From: Chitinophaga sp.
GTDB taxonomy: Bacteria; Bacteroidota; Bacteroidia; Chitinophagales; Chitinophagaceae
Direction of reading: 5' to 3'
Assembly: GCF_017745275.1 (NCBI RefSeq)
Contig: NZ_JAGHZS010000005.1
Span: 434,001 to 498,000, forward strand
Length of the DNA: 64,000 nt
A program made the position numbers and the translations under genes. Of this stretch, positions 17,241 to 26,377 are shown piece after piece (within the stretch, counting starts at the first letter, position 1; every line of letters starts with the position of its first letter). The notes beneath the pieces are model-generated. The model ran no database searches, was not told the origin of the DNA, and saw nothing but the letters and a program-made list of their open reading frames with translations.

Positions 17241-19895
17241 ATGATAACAGCAGGCAGCAATAGCATCAGTAGCTACTTCTTCAATAGCTACTACGTGCCG
17301 GCCTTTCAGTTGATACTGGGGCTGATACTGTTTGTCGTGCCGTTAAAGGTACATGCCATAGAGCCGGAACCGGTGTTATATGAAACATCTGTGTTTGTGG
17401 TAGTACAAGGTATAGGTGGCGCAGAAATTTCTGCGGTTATCAGCAATGATTCGGCGTATTTGTCTGTTACAGATATGTTTAACTTTCTGAAGATAAAAAA
17501 TACAGCGACCCCTCATATGGATTCGGTCTATGGCTTTTTTATTACAGAAAAAGCCCCTTTCCTGATAGACAAAAAGAATAGCGTTATTCATTATCAGCAA
17601 CAGGATATTCCCCTGGGCCCACAGGATTTTATCAGTACAGAAACCGGCCTTTACCTGAGAACAGGTTGTTTTGCCTCAGTATTTGGATTGTCGTGTCAAT
17701 TCAGTTTCCGCTCTCTTTCCGTTAAGCTGGAGACCAGGCAGGAACTTCCTGCGGTGAGGGAAATGCGCCAGGAGATGATGCGCCGCAATATCAGCCGCTT
17801 AAAAGGAGAACTCAAAGCAGATACAATTATAGGTCCGCGCCGTCCGATGTTTGCCATAGGGATGGCCGACTGGTCTGTAATAGCCACACAACGACCGGAA
17901 ATCAATGCCAACGATACCTGGTTGAACCTTTCTCTGGGCGGTGTGCTTCTGGGGGGAGAAACAAATGTATCGCTCAATTATAATAATTACGCCAAGAGCC
18001 AGTTGGATTTTAGTCATGATACGATTGGACTGATAAAACCGTTTGATCAGCGCCAGCAGTTTTACAGGTGGCGTTATGTGAACAATGACCACAGCGCATT
18101 GCGCCAGATCATTGCGGGTAAGATCTATACTGCTTCCACTGCTTCCATCTTTGATCCGGTAGTGGGAATACAGTTGACTAATGCGCCTACCTCTTACAGG
18201 CGCTCTTATGGCTCCTACACGTTAAGTGATTATACCGATCCTGGATGGACGGTGGAACTATATGTAAATAATGCCCTGGTGGATTATACTACTGCTGATG
18301 CTGCCGGCTTTTTTACTTTCCAGGTACCATTGGTATATGGCAACTCCGTGGTACGTCTGCGTTTTTACGGTCCCTGGGGAGAAGAGCGCTTAAGGGAACA
18401 AAATATTACAATCCCCTTCAATTTTTTACCGCTGCATCAATTTGAATATACTGCCAGTGCTGGTGTGGTGGAAGATGGACATAACAGCTTTTTTTCGCGG
18501 TTGCAGATGAACTATGGTGCAAGCCGGAATATCACCATAGGAGGAGGGTTGGAGTACCTGTCGTCTGTAGTTACCGGCAAAGCGATGCCTTTTGCAATGG
18601 CATCGGCAAGGGTAACGCCCAATTTATTGTTGTCGGCAGATTATACCTATGGCGTACGCGGACGGGGTATACTGACTTATCGTATGCCTTCCAACCTGCA
18701 GTTCGAATTGTATTATACCAGGTATAAGAAAGGGCAACAAGCGATCATCTACAATTATGTAGAGGAAAGAAAGTTTATTGTGTCAAAACCTTTTATCACA
18801 AAAGGCTTTTCTTTTTATAACCGGGTAACACTTAACCAGATCATTTTACCTGAAACAAAATATACCACCGCGGAATGGCTGCTTTCCGGTGCCATTTTTC
18901 GTGTAGGCGTTAACATTAATACTTTCGCCATATTTATGAAGCCGGAACCTGCGTATGTATACACCAACCTGGCGCTTACCTGCCGGCTGCCGGGAGCATT
19001 GATTGTTACGCCGCAAATACAATACGAATACAACACCAATAGCCTGATGGCAGTCAGGTGTGAAGTAGGGAAATATCTTTTCAGACATGGCTACCTGAAT
19101 GTTTCCTATGAACGTAATTATAAAAGTGATATCACCAATGTAGGTGTAGGATTACGCTACGATTTCGCCTTCTCACAGATTGGTATTGCTGCCTGGAAGG
19201 GTACCAATACCAATACACTGGTGGAATCTGCCAGGGGGAGCCTGATATACGACGATAAAACAAAAGTAGCGGGCTTTACGAACAGGACCAGCGTAGGTAC
19301 GGGAGGAGTGGTGCTGCTGCCTTTCCTGGATCTTAACGGCAATGAACGCCGGGATCCCGGAGAGCCCAAAGTATGGGGCCTTAAAACCAGCTGTAACGGA
19401 GGAAGAACCATTCCTCACAAACAGGATAGTGTGATCCGGATCGTTAATATGGAACCATATGAATATTACTTTATTGAGCTGCAAAAAAATAGCTTTGAGA
19501 ATATTGCCTGGCAAATAAAGAAGCCGTCCATCAGCGTAGCAGTAGATCCTAATCAGATGAAATTGATAGAGGTGCCGGTGAGCATTATGGGAGAAGTATC
19601 CGGTGATGTGATGCTGGAAGAACAGGATAAAGTAAAAGGAATAGGTCGTATGTCGGTTGGCTTTTATAAAAATGACAGCACATTGGTAGCACAGACATTA
19701 ACGGAATTTGACGGGTACTTTAATTATATGGGATTACCTCCCGGCGAATATACTGTCAGGATAGATGCTGTTCAGCTACAAAAGCAGGGGATGACTGCCC
19801 ATCCGGTAAAACTGCCGTTTACGATCAGACCACGCATAGAAGGAGATGTGGTGGAGGGACTTCATCTCCGGGTGAGGAGAACAACTGCCAACTAA
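17241..19895 (+). CDS. FimD-like (usher-type) outer-membrane protein
   Basis: The protein has 884 residues and a signal peptide (about 1-38, ending KVHAIEP). The N-terminal region (ETSVFVVVQGIGGAEISAVI, YLSVTDMFNFLKIK) resembles the N-terminal domain of ushers. The central part contains GWTVELYVNNALVDYTTADA, VYGNSVVRLRFYGPWGEE and then barrel-like repeats of aromatic strands (FEYTASAGVVEDGHNSFFSR, ITIGGGLEYLSSV, LLLSADYTYGVRGRG). This is the plug/barrel pattern of chaperone-usher ushers rather than TonB receptors, and no TonB box or plug is seen. The C-terminus has an SdrD/CNA-B-like segment (FLDLNGNERRDPGEPKVWG) and a carboxypeptidase-regulatory-like module (GYFNYMGLPPGEYTVRID). It is the last gene of the operon; fibre export is inferred. 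Confidence 0.6.
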   Translation: MITAGSNSISSYFFNSYYVPAFQLILGLILFVVPLKVHAIEPEPVLYETSVFVVVQGIGGAEISAVISNDSAYLSVTDMFNFLKIKNTATPHMDSVYGFFITEKAPFLIDKKNSVIHYQQQDIPLGPQDFISTETGLYLRTGCFASVFGLSCQFSFRSLSVKLETRQELPAVREMRQEMMRRNISRLKGELKADTIIGPRRPMFAIGMADWSVIATQRPEINANDTWLNLSLGGVLLGGETNVSLNYNNYAKSQLDFSHDTIGLIKPFDQRQQFYRWRYVNNDHSALRQIIAGKIYTASTASIFDPVVGIQLTNAPTSYRRSYGSYTLSDYTDPGWTVELYVNNALVDYTTADAAGFFTFQVPLVYGNSVVRLRFYGPWGEERLREQNITIPFNFLPLHQFEYTASAGVVEDGHNSFFSRLQMNYGASRNITIGGGLEYLSSVVTGKAMPFAMASARVTPNLLLSADYTYGVRGRGILTYRMPSNLQFELYYTRYKKGQQAIIYNYVEERKFIVSKPFITKGFSFYNRVTLNQIILPETKYTTAEWLLSGAIFRVGVNINTFAIFMKPEPAYVYTNLALTCRLPGALIVTPQIQYEYNTNSLMAVRCEVGKYLFRHGYLNVSYERNYKSDITNVGVGLRYDFAFSQIGIAAWKGTNTNTLVESARGSLIYDDKTKVAGFTNRTSVGTGGVVLLPFLDLNGNERRDPGEPKVWGLKTSCNGGRTIPHKQDSVIRIVNMEPYEYYFIELQKNSFENIAWQIKKPSISVAVDPNQMKLIEVPVSIMGEVSGDVMLEEQDKVKGIGRMSVGFYKNDSTLVAQTLTEFDGYFNYMGLPPGEYTVRIDAVQLQKQGMTAHPVKLPFTIRPRIEGDVVEGLHLRVRRTTAN

Positions 19896-20018
19896 GCTGA
19901 ACCTTTGTGGTACGATCCTCCTGGAGCCGTGAACTTTTTTTTAAAAAAATGGTTATTACATCAGTCTTTAAGAAATTATCCCTCCTTTCTGCATTCTTTG
20001 CCTTCAAAATAAAAGTAT

Positions 20019-20255
20019 ATGAGCAACCCTACTGAATCAAAAGTAACAAATGCTATCAGCGAACTCGTTGATATCCCTCGAGATCAAATTACCACTGACC
20101 AGTCTTTCGAAGAGTTAGGATTTACTTCCATCCTGGCTGTTCAGCTACTATCGAAGCTGGAAACAGCGTTTGATGTACCAGCCCCACAGGGAGAGATGTT
20201 TAACATGCGCACGGTGGGCGAAGTCGTTGATTATTTTCAAAGCAAGGTTAAATAA
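20019..20255 (+). CDS. Stand-alone acyl carrier protein
   Basis: This 78-residue single-domain carrier protein has a four-helix layout: TNAISELVDIPRDQIT, then SFEELGFTSILAVQLLSKLE, then a short loop, then TVGEVVDYFQSKV. The phosphopantetheine serine lies in LGFTS, where the usual DS of the GxDS motif is TS; the serine is retained. It is not the housekeeping AcpP because the context lacks fab genes and the DSL sequence is missing. It lies 123 bp after the usher-like gene and is closed by its own strong terminator, so it may be an independent unit. Partner enzymes are not visible nearby; the NRPS genes start more than 20 kb away. Confidence 0.8.
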   Translation: MSNPTESKVTNAISELVDIPRDQITTDQSFEELGFTSILAVQLLSKLETAFDVPAPQGEMFNMRTVGEVVDYFQSKVK

Positions 20256-20273
20256 GTGGCATCAGATAGCGAA

Positions 20274-20316
20274 AGGCTTGCAAACTTAGGGTTTGCAGGC
20301 CTTTGTTATTTTTTTC
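20274..20316 (+). terminator. Intrinsic terminator after the ACP gene
   Basis: A 12-bp stem is formed by AGGCTTGCAAAC (20274-20285) and GTTTGCAGGCCT (20291-20302), with one G-T pair and a 5-base loop. The T-rich tract TTGTTATTTTTTT follows. It lies 18 bp after the ACP stop codon and has all features of a Rho-independent terminator. Confidence 0.8.
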
Positions 20317-20395
20317 GGGAGATATGATACTAATTAGGTATCTTAATTATGCGAAAATTTATTCCCGTTATTTTATCAAGTTCAATGATCCCGCT

Positions 20396-21454
20396 ATGAA
20401 CAGTATATTGATATCCCTTACACTATTATTATGCTGTGGAATGCATCAAAATATTCACGCACAGTTGCCCGCATCAACAGAACCCACCATTATTGGAATG
20501 TCTGCCAGTGGTAAGTACTACTATGGTATCACCAGGAATATAATTTATAAGAAGAGGGTGGGAAAAGATAAATGGAAACAGCAGCAGCAGCTCTCCATGA
20601 GTCCTGTTATCAGTACTTTGACATATAACTCCGATAAAAATGAAATTGCCTTTAGAATGGGTAATGATTCTATTTATCATGTTAATATAAACAATGGTGA
20701 GACAAGGGTGATTCGTATAGGTGAGTACCTGTCCCGGTTCCAGGAACATCCCGTTAGCCGGCTTATCTTTTCTATCGGTAGCCACGGCTGTTTTCACCAG
20801 TATAGCGATAACCTGGAGTATGAGCGGGAAGGGGATGAATTTGTATTAACAGACAAGAAATCAGCAGGGATGAATCATAAGAACCGAATGGGCACTTCGA
20901 AAGGAATAGTACCCGCAGATGAGGTGACCCGGCTGCAGAAAGCACTATGTAATGACTATAGCAGGATGCCGCGAATCAGTGACCTGGGATTTACCCAGCA
21001 GGAGTATGACCAGTGTAAGAAAGATATTCAGGCGTTTGCTGTTGACAGAAAGGTGGACGGCAACCCGGGAAAAATTGGCTTTTACATCACAGGAAATAAT
21101 GTTGATTTTAATAGATTGAGTTTATTGGTAGATAGTATTGAAACAATTGATACCGCCGCAATCGGTGAAATATTACAGCATGCCGGTTTAGTGAGTACAA
21201 CGGTCGATTGGATGGCCATCAGCCTGGTAAGCGATAATGGAGAAGAGTTACATATCCGATATCACTATTTTGAAGACCCGAATGCCATGCGTTTGCCTTG
21301 CGTATTGATGTTTAATGATGAGGTGTTACGTACGTTTACGCCAGAGATTCCCCGTTTCCTGGATAGAAATTGTCCTGCTTTGATGAAGGATAAAAACCGG
21401 ATGCCGTTACTGTATGCTATGGTAAACTATTTATACGCGAGGAAGATTGAATAG
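20396..21454 (+). CDS. Secreted protein of unknown function
   Basis: The start at 20396 gives a product of about 352 residues beginning with a signal peptide (MNSILISLTLLLCCGMHQNIHAQ); the longer frame from 20303 would begin inside the terminator of the preceding gene and is rejected. The first half has short strands with YYYGITRNIIYKK and ISTLTYNSDKNEIAFRMGND, like the blades of a beta-propeller. The second half is alpha/beta with a LHIRYHYFEDPNAMRLPCVLMF segment. No catalytic motif or known family is recognised. It stands alone, with 295 bp of non-coding sequence downstream. Confidence 0.65.
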   Translation: MNSILISLTLLLCCGMHQNIHAQLPASTEPTIIGMSASGKYYYGITRNIIYKKRVGKDKWKQQQQLSMSPVISTLTYNSDKNEIAFRMGNDSIYHVNINNGETRVIRIGEYLSRFQEHPVSRLIFSIGSHGCFHQYSDNLEYEREGDEFVLTDKKSAGMNHKNRMGTSKGIVPADEVTRLQKALCNDYSRMPRISDLGFTQQEYDQCKKDIQAFAVDRKVDGNPGKIGFYITGNNVDFNRLSLLVDSIETIDTAAIGEILQHAGLVSTTVDWMAISLVSDNGEELHIRYHYFEDPNAMRLPCVLMFNDEVLRTFTPEIPRFLDRNCPALMKDKNRMPLLYAMVNYLYARKIE

Positions 21455-21749
21455 ATAAAATGCGTTTAATGTTGCTACCAGGTAATGGCTCAAACAGAGC
21501 AGATGGTTTACTTAATGCAGGTCTTTGCACATCGCTTCAACTCATTTTAATAAATTGCCAGGCTGCTAAATAGGATCAGTACAGAAAAAAGCACCCATGT
21601 GAAAAGGGATATTTACTAACGTGATTGCCTAAACGTAAATTTTCTGACTCGCTGTGTATAAAAAGAAATGTTATCTCTGTGAACGACTTCCGGCCTTGGA
21701 GCAGGCCGGTAAGTTGAGCATTTATCAATAGTCCGGGACATTTTTATAT
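21455..21749. other. Non-coding gap between convergent genes
   Basis: No coding frame is supported. A GC-rich hairpin, CCGGCC(TTGGAGCA)GGCCGG, occurs near 21691-21710. It lacks a T-run on either strand, so it is not a convincing terminator. Confidence 0.4.
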
Positions 21750-22211
21750 TCATTGAAAATCATAAGATTTTGAAAAGACTGTAGTAGTATAGGCCTGATT
21801 AATAGCTGTCTGTGCTTTTCCGTCAATTACGGGTTCTATTTTAACTGAAAAACTATGCCCTGCTGCACTGAATCCACCCATTGATATAGAGGTTATGGCT
21901 ACCGGTACTACGGTTTCGATTGTTACAGGCCCGGATATCAGTTTTGACTGGTCTATTTCAAATCCTTTTTGGTTGGTCTGCGCGACACCATTTACTTTGT
22001 AGAGCGTTGGTTCTGTACCATTAATAGTGCCGCCGGACACAGTAGTCTTCAGATAGTCGCCTGAGGTGAGGCCAGTGGCGGTAATGGTCAGCTTCATGGT
22101 CTTTCCCTTCGGCAGTTCAGGTGAGGGATTATCATTTTTACTTTTAGAGCAGGCGGCAAATAAAGCGATGACCAGTAACACGGATAATGATACAGATAAT
22201 AAACGTTTCAT
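21750..22211 (-). CDS. Small lipoprotein of unknown function
   Basis: This 153-residue protein starts at 22211 with a lipoprotein signal peptide (MKRLLSVSLSVLLVIALFAAC); the LFAAC lipobox marks Cys21 as the lipidated residue. The mature part is a short charged linker (SKSKNDNPSPELPKGK) and a beta-rich domain with TMKLTITATGLTSGDYL and FSVKIEPV. It is probably a lipid-anchored, Ig-like or calycin-like protein; the function is not recognised. Its start lies 154 bp from the divergent histidine kinase gene, so the intervening segment is a divergent promoter region. Confidence 0.65.
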   Translation of the reverse strand: MKRLLSVSLSVLLVIALFAACSKSKNDNPSPELPKGKTMKLTITATGLTSGDYLKTTVSGGTINGTEPTLYKVNGVAQTNQKGFEIDQSKLISGPVTIETVVPVAITSISMGGFSAAGHSFSVKIEPVIDGKAQTAINQAYTTTVFSKSYDFQ

Positions 22212-22365
22212 TGAAATATAGTTTAGTGAATTATTCCTCAAAATTATTAGCTGCAATCCTGCCTGCCAATAGCTACAAATCATCATTTTTCAAGGCAGTA
22301 TAGTTGGTGTGCTATTGTTTTGATATTTTTAGGAAGAACATGAGCGTAAAAATAAATAGCGGCAA

Positions 22366-24315
22366 ATGAGATGTACCCTGACTATATTCATTATGTCTTT
22401 TCTGGCTGTGTGCAGCGGTGTAACGTTTGCGCAAAGGCAAAATGTTACTGACAGCCTTATAGCAGTTTTAGATAAGGCGAAGGCCGATACGGCTAAGCTT
22501 TCTATTCTGACCAGGCTTATCGTGAAATATACCAAAACCGGCCAGATTGATAAGGCTAAAAGAACACTTCATATATTGATCCCTTTAGCCAATAAATCAG
22601 GTGATAGTCTCTACCTGGGTTCAGCCTATAATACTGGCGCCTACGTTTATGCTTCGGAGGCCAATGCTGACAGCATTCAATTTTACGCAGGGAGAGCCCT
22701 TAGCGTGTTGCAGAATGCCAAGGGAATGAGGGCCATAAATTTAAAAGTCATGGCCAACAACAACCTGGCTGTTTCCTTTTCAACAAGCGGGAATATGAAA
22801 AAGGCTATTGAAGTGTTGATCGCCAACCTGTCATTGATCAAAGCCTCAGGCAACGATAATCTCTATCAGGCTACCGTCAATAATATTTCGGCAAGTTTCA
22901 CAATGACCGGTGACAATGACAACGCCTATAAATATATGCTGCAGGACATCGATCTGGTTGAAAAGCCAGGGATGTCATTAACAGCTAAGGCATTTGCATA
23001 TACCAATGCGGCGCTTGTTTGCAGCAACCTCAAAAAATTTGACGATCAGAAAAAGTACCTGGATAAAGCGAAAAAAGCCTTGACCCTTCTGGGCGACTCA
23101 CCGCTCTGGGGACGATATTATGCCTTTGAGGCAACCTATTATGCCAACGTTCATCAATATGCTTTGGCCATTTCAGGTGCGCAGAAAGCATTGGACCTAT
23201 CGAAAGAGTACCCGGAGCGGTCCAACATTTATATGGCCTATGAGGCCATCCGGACCGTGCAGGCATCTATGAAGCATTTCGACAAAGCCAGGACAGCAGC
23301 CCGGCAACTATTCGAAATGAGCAAAGAAGATAACTATACGGATATGATGACCAGCTCGGCAGCATACATCGCTGATTTTTCCGCTGAGCTGGGCGATTAT
23401 AAAACCGCGTTCCAATACATGAAAGAATATGAGCAGATAAAAGACAGCGTACAATCGCAGCAGAATACGCAGAAGATAAACGAGCTTGAGACCCATTTAC
23501 GCACTTCGCAGAAAGAAGAAAAGATCGTCCGCCTGGAACTGGAAAAAAAGAGGGCATCGCTTCAAATAAAAAATCAACGGCTGACCAATATTCTTTTGGG
23601 AGCAACATGTTTGCTAATGTTCATTATGTTTGGTCTCTTCTACATCTTTTACCGGAGCAAAAAGCGCACTACGGCTCAAAGAGAAAAATTAAAGATCACC
23701 GAAATGATGCTCACTACCCAGGAAGCGGAACGGGAGCGGATTGCGCGGGACCTGCATGATGGCCTGGTAGGTTCGCTTTCAGGAATTAAAATGAATTTGG
23801 CTATGATAGCTGATAAACAAGCGCACGGTGATCTTAAAACGGCCATCGCCCGCTCGGCAGGGCAGTTGGGCGATTCCATCCGCGACCTGAGGCACATAGC
23901 TCATAATATGATGCCGGAAATGCTGCTGCACCTGGGACTGGAAGCAGCATTGAAAGATCTTTGCCACCTGCTGGAAACCGCCGGCATTCTTGTACAACGC
24001 GAATTCATCAACCTGGAACAGACCATTGCTTTGGATAAGCAGGTAGTCATTTACCGCATTGTGCAGGAACTTTTTGGCAATATAGTAAGACACGCCCATG
24101 CCTCTACGGTATTTTTCCAATGCGCCCGCCAATCCGAAGTGTTCTTAATAACGGTGGAGGACGACGGCATCGGCATCGGTAATGCTTACAAGGCGGCGGG
24201 GATCGGCCTGAAAAGTGCCGAAAGCCGCGTACATTACCTGAACGGGACTATGGATATTGGTCCTATGGAAGCCGGTAAAGGGACCTCTATAAATATACAG
24301 TTGTATGTTGCATAA
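22366..24315 (+). CDS. TPR-containing sensor histidine kinase (HisKA_3 / NarX type)
   Basis: The 649-residue protein has a signal peptide (about 1-22), then TPR repeats from about 40 to 365, a coiled coil (366-405), one transmembrane helix (about 407-429) and a cytoplasmic kinase core. The phosphoacceptor His464 lies in RDLHDGLVGS of the HisKA_3 dimerisation domain. The ATPase domain has an N-box (QELFGNIVRHAHAS, 567-580), VEDDGIGIG (597-605) and GIGLKSAESR (612-621). The sensor is therefore a periplasmic TPR array of the kind common in Bacteroidota, with an unknown ligand. The stop overlaps the start of the response regulator by 11 bp, so the two are translationally coupled and almost certainly a cognate pair. 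Confidence 0.9.
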   Translation: MRCTLTIFIMSFLAVCSGVTFAQRQNVTDSLIAVLDKAKADTAKLSILTRLIVKYTKTGQIDKAKRTLHILIPLANKSGDSLYLGSAYNTGAYVYASEANADSIQFYAGRALSVLQNAKGMRAINLKVMANNNLAVSFSTSGNMKKAIEVLIANLSLIKASGNDNLYQATVNNISASFTMTGDNDNAYKYMLQDIDLVEKPGMSLTAKAFAYTNAALVCSNLKKFDDQKKYLDKAKKALTLLGDSPLWGRYYAFEATYYANVHQYALAISGAQKALDLSKEYPERSNIYMAYEAIRTVQASMKHFDKARTAARQLFEMSKEDNYTDMMTSSAAYIADFSAELGDYKTAFQYMKEYEQIKDSVQSQQNTQKINELETHLRTSQKEEKIVRLELEKKRASLQIKNQRLTNILLGATCLLMFIMFGLFYIFYRSKKRTTAQREKLKITEMMLTTQEAERERIARDLHDGLVGSLSGIKMNLAMIADKQAHGDLKTAIARSAGQLGDSIRDLRHIAHNMMPEMLLHLGLEAALKDLCHLLETAGILVQREFINLEQTIALDKQVVIYRIVQELFGNIVRHAHASTVFFQCARQSEVFLITVEDDGIGIGNAYKAAGIGLKSAESRVHYLNGTMDIGPMEAGKGTSINIQLYVA

Positions 24316-24943
24316 CAAAAAGACGATAGCGGTCGTTGATGACCACCCGATTGTGTTGGATGGACTTGTGCAGTTGTTGAACAGTGAAGACGGTTTTGTG
24401 GTAAGCGGCAGCTTTACCAACGGAAAGCTCCTGCTGGACTTTTTGCACAGTCATCAGCCGGACATTATCCTGCTGGACATTGGTCTGCCTGATATCAATG
24501 GAATAGAGTTATTCGACTCGATAAAGGCACTTACCCCAGGCACTGTTATCCTGATTTTTAGTAACTACATTGAACGCAGCGCTATTACGCAGATGCTGGA
24601 CAAAGGAGTCAATGGCTATATCTCGAAAAGTACATCGCCCACAGAGATCATCCGTTGCCTTTACAGGGCACTCGAAGGTCAACTGGCCTTAAGCCCGGAA
24701 GTAGAGCATATTGTCAAATCAGAGAAGCAACTTTCTTTAGATGCGCAAGCGGTCCGTGTTTCGGCAAGGGAAAGGGAAATACTATTGCTGATCGCATCGG
24801 GCATTACTTCTTCGCAAATAGCTAAAAAACTTTTTTTAAGCAAGTTTACTGTAAACAATCACCGCAAAAACTTACTGCAGAAATTAAAAGTAAAAAATGT
24901 AGCCGAATTAATTTCAGAGGCAACAAGATTGGAACTGATATAA
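24305..24943 (+). CDS. NarL/LuxR-type response regulator
   Basis: This 212-residue protein has a receiver domain (1-120) with the acidic pair DD at 12-13, phosphoacceptor Asp58 (LLDIG), conserved Ser/Thr in IFSN and Lys108 in GYISKS. A LuxR-type helix-turn-helix follows (about 150-210; SAREREILLLIASGITSSQIA, then VNNHRKNLLQKL). All key receiver residues are present, so normal phosphorylation is expected, unlike the orphan regulator at 37.9 kb. It is the partner of the overlapping TPR kinase; its DNA targets are unknown. Confidence 0.92.
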   Translation: MLHNKKTIAVVDDHPIVLDGLVQLLNSEDGFVVSGSFTNGKLLLDFLHSHQPDIILLDIGLPDINGIELFDSIKALTPGTVILIFSNYIERSAITQMLDKGVNGYISKSTSPTEIIRCLYRALEGQLALSPEVEHIVKSEKQLSLDAQAVRVSAREREILLLIASGITSSQIAKKLFLSKFTVNNHRKNLLQKLKVKNVAELISEATRLELI

Positions 24944-24976
24944 AAAGAGGCCACCTGAAGGCGGCCTCTTTTTATG
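24943..24976. terminator. Bidirectional terminator
   Basis: AAAGAGGCCACC and GGCGGCCTCTTT pair around a TGAA(G) loop with A-runs on the left and T-runs on the right. It therefore serves both the plus-strand response regulator and the minus-strand TlpA-like gene that ends at 24999. Confidence 0.8.
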
Positions 24977-24998
24977 TATGGTTGGCAATTGATGATAC

Positions 24999-26363
24999 TT
25001 ATTTCTTCACCTCACTCTCCAGCAACAATTTCAACTCCTTATTAGACGGCCTTGGTGCATCTGTAGAAACGATATTCCCGTTCTTATCAAACACCATAAA
25101 GCGGGGAATTCCTTTTATGTTATAGAATTTGGCAATGTCGCTCCATCCGCTGGCAAACAGTTGTACGCCACCCAGTTTTTCGCTGGCAACAAAATCCTTC
25201 CATTTCTGGTGATCTTTTTGTTCGTCTACCGATACGCTGAGGAATAGTACATCCTGCCCGTGCATTTCTTCCTCCAGCTGTTTGAGGTAGGGAAGTTCTC
25301 CTTTGCAGGGGCCGCACCAGGTTGCCCATACATCTACCAATACCACTTTACCTTTGAAATCGGTCAGTGATGTTTGTTTGCCGTTCAAATCCGGGTAGGT
25401 GAAGTTTACTGCCTGGCCACCGGCGGCAGTAGCCTTCCTCGCCAGCTCTGCTTTTATAAAGCCGGCGCGTTGTGCCTGGTCGGAAGTAAGCAGGTATTTA
25501 CCATACTGCTTGTCGAGGTCAAGGTAGCCGAGGTATGTTTTCAGGGAAGCAGCTTGTTGGAGCACTACTTCTCCTTTCAGGGTATCGTTTTCGATACCTT
25601 TCATCCTGGCTTCGATACTATAGTCCTTTATATTGCCGTTGCCCATCCTGGCTGGCAGCATTTGCAGTGTGCGCATCATACGCATGCCGTAGGGATAACG
25701 AAGCAGGCGTGTATCCGTTGTGAAATGCGGCACCGCAATGTTTTTGAAATAGGGTGTATAGTCTTTTTCTGAAGGGTGGGCAGAACGTGGAGTGCTCAGC
25801 AGTTCAGCAGTGCAGAGCAGTATATCCAATTCGCGGAACTTCGCAAATTCACTGTCAAACTGTTTGTTGCCGGAAGCCGCGAATTTCGTTTCCTGCGCTT
25901 GTTTATGGAGTGTTTCCAGCAAAGGGAAGAAATCTACGTAAGTACTTCCCGACATATTGAAATAAACGCCTTTTCTTTCCAGTGGAAGAATGGTGTTATG
26001 CCATTTCTCTATGGCCTGGTTCTCAGGTGAGTTTTTGCCGGTGAGCACATAGCTTGTATCTGTGATCTTTACATTCAGCTGGTCGTTCTTTTTGAAATAA
26101 AAGCTGTACTTGTCTATGGGAGACTGGATATTACCAGTACCGATCACATACAGTCCTTCGCGCACCGGGCGGAAATAAAACCCGAAAGAGGAATCTGTGC
26201 CAGGTTTGGACGTAGCTACTTCTTCCAGTCTTCCATGTTCTACGCGATAGAGATGTACATTACCGTCGTTCCGGCGTAGCCATTCGCCGGAAATGGTTAC
26301 CTGCGCGTTCATAAATGCGGGCAAACAGAGTAGGGTGGTTACACCCAGGAGTAATTTTTTCAT
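24999..26363 (-). CDS. TlpA-like thiol-disulfide oxidoreductase
   Basis: This 454-residue exported protein has a signal peptide of about 20 residues ending FMNAQ. The N-terminal region (21-300) holds a beta domain of the DUF4369-like type followed by a helical linker. The thioredoxin-like domain (320-454) has the redox motif WCGPC at 349-353 and the cis-Pro context GIPRFMVFD. Family members reduce or isomerise disulfides in the periplasm. It is the last gene of the SusCD locus (14 bp from the PKD-like gene), which suggests that the imported cargo contains disulfides or is processed by thiol chemistry. That link is inferred from context only. Confidence 0.85.
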   Translation of the reverse strand: MKKLLLGVTTLLCLPAFMNAQVTISGEWLRRNDGNVHLYRVEHGRLEEVATSKPGTDSSFGFYFRPVREGLYVIGTGNIQSPIDKYSFYFKKNDQLNVKITDTSYVLTGKNSPENQAIEKWHNTILPLERKGVYFNMSGSTYVDFFPLLETLHKQAQETKFAASGNKQFDSEFAKFRELDILLCTAELLSTPRSAHPSEKDYTPYFKNIAVPHFTTDTRLLRYPYGMRMMRTLQMLPARMGNGNIKDYSIEARMKGIENDTLKGEVVLQQAASLKTYLGYLDLDKQYGKYLLTSDQAQRAGFIKAELARKATAAGGQAVNFTYPDLNGKQTSLTDFKGKVVLVDVWATWCGPCKGELPYLKQLEEEMHGQDVLFLSVSVDEQKDHQKWKDFVASEKLGGVQLFASGWSDIAKFYNIKGIPRFMVFDKNGNIVSTDAPRPSNKELKLLLESEVKK

Positions 26364-26377
26364 TGTAGTCAGGTTGT

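Noticed and set aside
20303..20395. Upstream in-frame start for the unknown secreted protein
   Set aside because: It would begin in the T-run of the ACP terminator and would push the clear signal peptide 31 residues inward.
21690..21712. GC-rich hairpin CCGGCC...GGCCGG as a terminator
   Set aside because: No T-run follows on either strand, and it lies about 240 bp from the plus-strand stop codon.
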